DNA of 39,077 nucleotides from Bacillota bacterium (lineage in GTDB: Bacteria; Bacillota; Sulfobacillia; RBS10-35; JAJYVN01). The stretch's first letter is position 1. Each line of letters starts with the position of its first letter. The position numbers and the translations under genes are program-made. Under the pieces are notes generated by a model. The model saw nothing but the letters and a program-made list of their open reading frames with translations, did not search any database and was not told the DNA's origin. The DNA is taken from the NCBI GenBank assembly GCA_021791815.1, contig JAJYVV010000020.1, forward strand, positions 1-39,077, given 5' to 3'. Shown piece after piece: positions 36,856 to 39,077 of the stretch.

Positions 36856-39077
36856 TCAGGATGGAATTCCCTTTTCGCCGTCCAGGGCGGAGATGCGGCC
36901 GGCGAGGCGAGCCACGCTCGCCTCCAGCGCCTCCAGCCGCTGCGCCTCCCGCTCGACCACAGCCGGCCGGGCCCTGGTGCGGAACTCCGGATTGGCCAGA
37001 CGCTCCGCCGCCCGGTCGCGTTCGCGGCGGGCGCCCTCCCATTCCCGCCGGAGCCGGGCGACCTCCGCCGGCACGTCGATGACGTCGCCGAGCCGGAGGA
37101 ACAGTTCCAGCCCCGCCCCCACCACGGCGGTCGCCCCGGCGTCGCCCCGTTCGGGCTCCCGGCACTCGAGCGACCGCAGCCGGGCGAGGACCTGCACCGT
37201 CTCCGCCTCGGCCCGCAGGGCCTCCGCCCCCGGCCCGTGGACCAGGACGGCGAGCTCGGCCGCGGGCGGGACCCGGAGCTCGGCGCGCAGGGAGCGGATG
37301 GCCGTGACGGCCGCCTGCACGGCGCCAAAGGCCTCTTCGGCCGCGGGATCGGTCGCGGCGGGCCGCGCCTCGGGCCACGCGGCCGCAGCCAGCAGCCCGG
37401 GGGACCCCATCTGCAGCCAGATCTCCTCCGTGATGAAGGGCAGGAACGGGTGCAGCATGCGGAGCACGCCGGAGAGCACGGTGCGCAGCGTCGCCCGCGC
37501 GGTGGCCCGCGGTCCGGGCCCCGCCCTCCCATACAGCCGGCGCTTCGCGGCCTCCACGTACCAGTCGCAGAACTCGTCCCAGACGAACGCCTGGAGCCCG
37601 GCCAGGGCCTCGCCGGCCTCCAGGCGTTCGAGGCTCGCGGTCGCGGCCCCGCGCGCCGCCTCCATGCGGCTCAGGATGTGGCGGTCCGGCAGCGACGGCG
37701 GGTCGGGCGGCGTCCCGTCGTCCTCGGCCGCCACGACGAAGCGCGCGACGTTCCAGAGCTTGTTGCAGAAGCGCTGGCTGCCCTCGAGCTTCTCCGGCAG
37801 GAAGCGCGTGTCGTGTCCGGCCGCCACGCCGACCAGGAGCGTGAGACGCAGGGCGTCGGTGCCGTAGCGGTCCATCACCTCGATGGGGTCGACGCCGTTG
37901 CCCAGCGACTTGCTCATCTTCCGGCCCTCGGCGTCCCGGACCAGCCCGTGCAGCAGCACCGTGCGGAACGGCACCTCCCCGGTGAGGCGCAGCGCCGAGA
38001 ACGCCATGCGGGCGACCCAGAAGAACAGGATGTCGTGTCCCGTCACCAGCAGATCCGTCGGGTAGTACGCTTGCAGATCGGATCCGCCCCCCGGCCAGCC
38101 CAGCGTGGCGAAGGGCCAGAGCGCGGAGCTGAACCAGGTGTCGAGCACGTCCGGGTCGCGCGGCGGGTTCGGCGCACCGCAGCGCGGGCACGCGGCGGGG
38201 GCCTCCGCCGCCACGACGGTCTCCCCGCACCGGGGGCACTCGTACGCCGGAATGCGGTGGCCCCACCACAGCTGGCGGCTGATGCACCAGTCGTGGGCGC
38301 CCTCCATCCACTGCAGGAACACGTCCGTGAACGGGGCCGGGGGCACGATCCGGATCCGCCCGCGCCGGACGGCCTCTGCCGCCGCGTCGGCCAGGCCGCG
38401 CATCCGCACGAACCATTGCCGCGACACCAGCGGCTCGACCACGGACCGGCAGCGGGAACAGCGCCCGACCGCCGCCGTGTATTCGTCCTCGCCCTCGAGC
38501 GCGCCGGCCGCGCGCAGCGCCTCGACGACCGCGAGGCGCGCCTCGGCCACCGTGCGGCCGGCGAAGCGCGGGCCGGCCTCCGCCGTGAGGCGGCCGTCGG
38601 TGCCGATGACCTGCCGGGCGGCCAGGCCGTGGCGGGCGCCGATCGCCGCGTCGGTCGCGTCGTGGGCCGGCGTGATCTTGAGGGCGCCCGTGCCGAACTC
38701 CGGATCCACCGCGGCGTCGGCGATGACGGGGATGCGCCGTCCGGCGAGTGGCAGGATGGCGTGGCGGCCCACCTGCGGCCGGTACCGCGGGTCGTCCGGG
38801 TGGACGGCCACGGCCACGTCGCCCAGCATCGTCTCGGGCCGCACCGTCGCGATCACGATCTCGCCGCCGCCTTCCAGCGGATACCGGAGCCGATAGAGGA
38901 TACTGGGCTCGGGCTCATGATCGACCTCAAGGTCCGAAATCGCCGTGCCGCACGACGTGCACCAGTTGACGATGTAGTCGCCGCGGTAGATGAGCCCCTC
39001 GCGGTGGTAGCGCAGGAACACTTCCTCCACCGCCCGGGCCAGGTCCGGTTCCAGGGTGAAGCGCTGCCGCGACCAGT
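36856..39077 (-). CDS. valS: Valyl-tRNA synthetase, C-terminal part (cut by right edge)
   Basis: About 740 residues of the C-terminal part of ValRS, which charges tRNA-Val, are present; the N-terminal end with the HIGH-type motif lies off the right edge. The frame is open to the last base (reading WSRQRF at the edge). Visible are the zinc-like CTSCGTAISDLEVDHEP, the editing-domain region ATVRPETMLGDVAVAVHP, DPDVLDTWFSS, the KMSKS loop (RKMSKSLGNGVDP), the anticodon-binding helices and a C-terminal coiled coil (ALEASVARLAGRISALDG). It is followed at once by maf; folC, often between the two, is absent. No T-box is visible, since the leader is outside the window. Confidence 0.96.
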   Translation of the reverse strand, partial: WSRQRFTLEPDLARAVEEVFLRYHREGLIYRGDYIVNWCTSCGTAISDLEVDHEPEPSILYRLRYPLEGGGEIVIATVRPETMLGDVAVAVHPDDPRYRPQVGRHAILPLAGRRIPVIADAAVDPEFGTGALKITPAHDATDAAIGARHGLAARQVIGTDGRLTAEAGPRFAGRTVAEARLAVVEALRAAGALEGEDEYTAAVGRCSRCRSVVEPLVSRQWFVRMRGLADAAAEAVRRGRIRIVPPAPFTDVFLQWMEGAHDWCISRQLWWGHRIPAYECPRCGETVVAAEAPAACPRCGAPNPPRDPDVLDTWFSSALWPFATLGWPGGGSDLQAYYPTDLLVTGHDILFFWVARMAFSALRLTGEVPFRTVLLHGLVRDAEGRKMSKSLGNGVDPIEVMDRYGTDALRLTLLVGVAAGHDTRFLPEKLEGSQRFCNKLWNVARFVVAAEDDGTPPDPPSLPDRHILSRMEAARGAATASLERLEAGEALAGLQAFVWDEFCDWYVEAAKRRLYGRAGPGPRATARATLRTVLSGVLRMLHPFLPFITEEIWLQMGSPGLLAAAAWPEARPAATDPAAEEAFGAVQAAVTAIRSLRAELRVPPAAELAVLVHGPGAEALRAEAETVQVLARLRSLECREPERGDAGATAVVGAGLELFLRLGDVIDVPAEVARLRREWEGARRERDRAAERLANPEFRTRARPAVVEREAQRLEALEASVARLAGRISALDGEKGIPS

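Overview
This window looks like chromosomal DNA from a very GC-rich, endospore-forming member of the Bacillota. Two genes point to sporulation: an alpha/beta-type small acid-soluble spore protein at 5069-5287 and a SleB-type cell wall hydrolase at 13621-14643. Very high G+C (estimated by eye, not counted), strong GGAGG ribosome binding sites and many GTG/TTG starts fit lineages such as Thermaerobacter or Symbiobacterium relatives. That placement is inference; no 16S or tRNA gene is present to test it. I see no phage, insertion sequence, CRISPR array, tRNA or rRNA gene.

Region 1 (1-8.3 kb) holds the start of a ROK glucokinase (cut by the left edge), tatA, two membrane pyrophosphatases of different cation class (1508-3517 plus strand, 5439-7460 minus strand), hflX, the spore protein and a small MntP-like membrane protein. 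GC-rich hairpins separate several of these units.

Region 2 (8.3-13.6 kb, minus strand) is a tightly packed glycolytic operon, pgk-tpiA-gpmI-eno-secG. Four of its genes join by 4-base or shorter overlaps or direct abutment. It has a good promoter at 13521-13549 and no gap gene in front of pgk.

Region 3 (13.6-16.9 kb) holds the SleB-like hydrolase, a non-coding stretch of about 0.5 kb ending in a good promoter, proC on the plus strand, and a converging gene that joins a P-loop NTPase domain to an Asp23/Gls24-like domain.

Region 4 (16.9-25.4 kb, minus strand) is biosynthetic. In transcription order it reads hom, lysC, a sugar-phosphate-isomerase-like TIM barrel, a thioredoxin-like protein with an altered active site, argG, argH and hemL. 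Transcription probably starts at an extended -10 promoter at 25330-25358.

Region 5 (25.4-39.1 kb, minus strand) is the conserved cell-shape and division neighbourhood: valS (cut by the right edge), maf, radC, mreB, mreC, mreD, a PBP2-type transpeptidase, citrate synthase, minC, minD, minE and a SWIM zinc-finger protein. The maf-radC-mreBCD-minCD order is the classical Bacillota arrangement; citrate synthase and the SWIM gene are the unusual members. Most of the window is ordinary housekeeping. The points most worth a second look are the P-loop/Asp23 fusion, the paired pyrophosphatases, the SWIM gene overlapping minE, the AKAC thioredoxin, and the probable CTG start of mreC.
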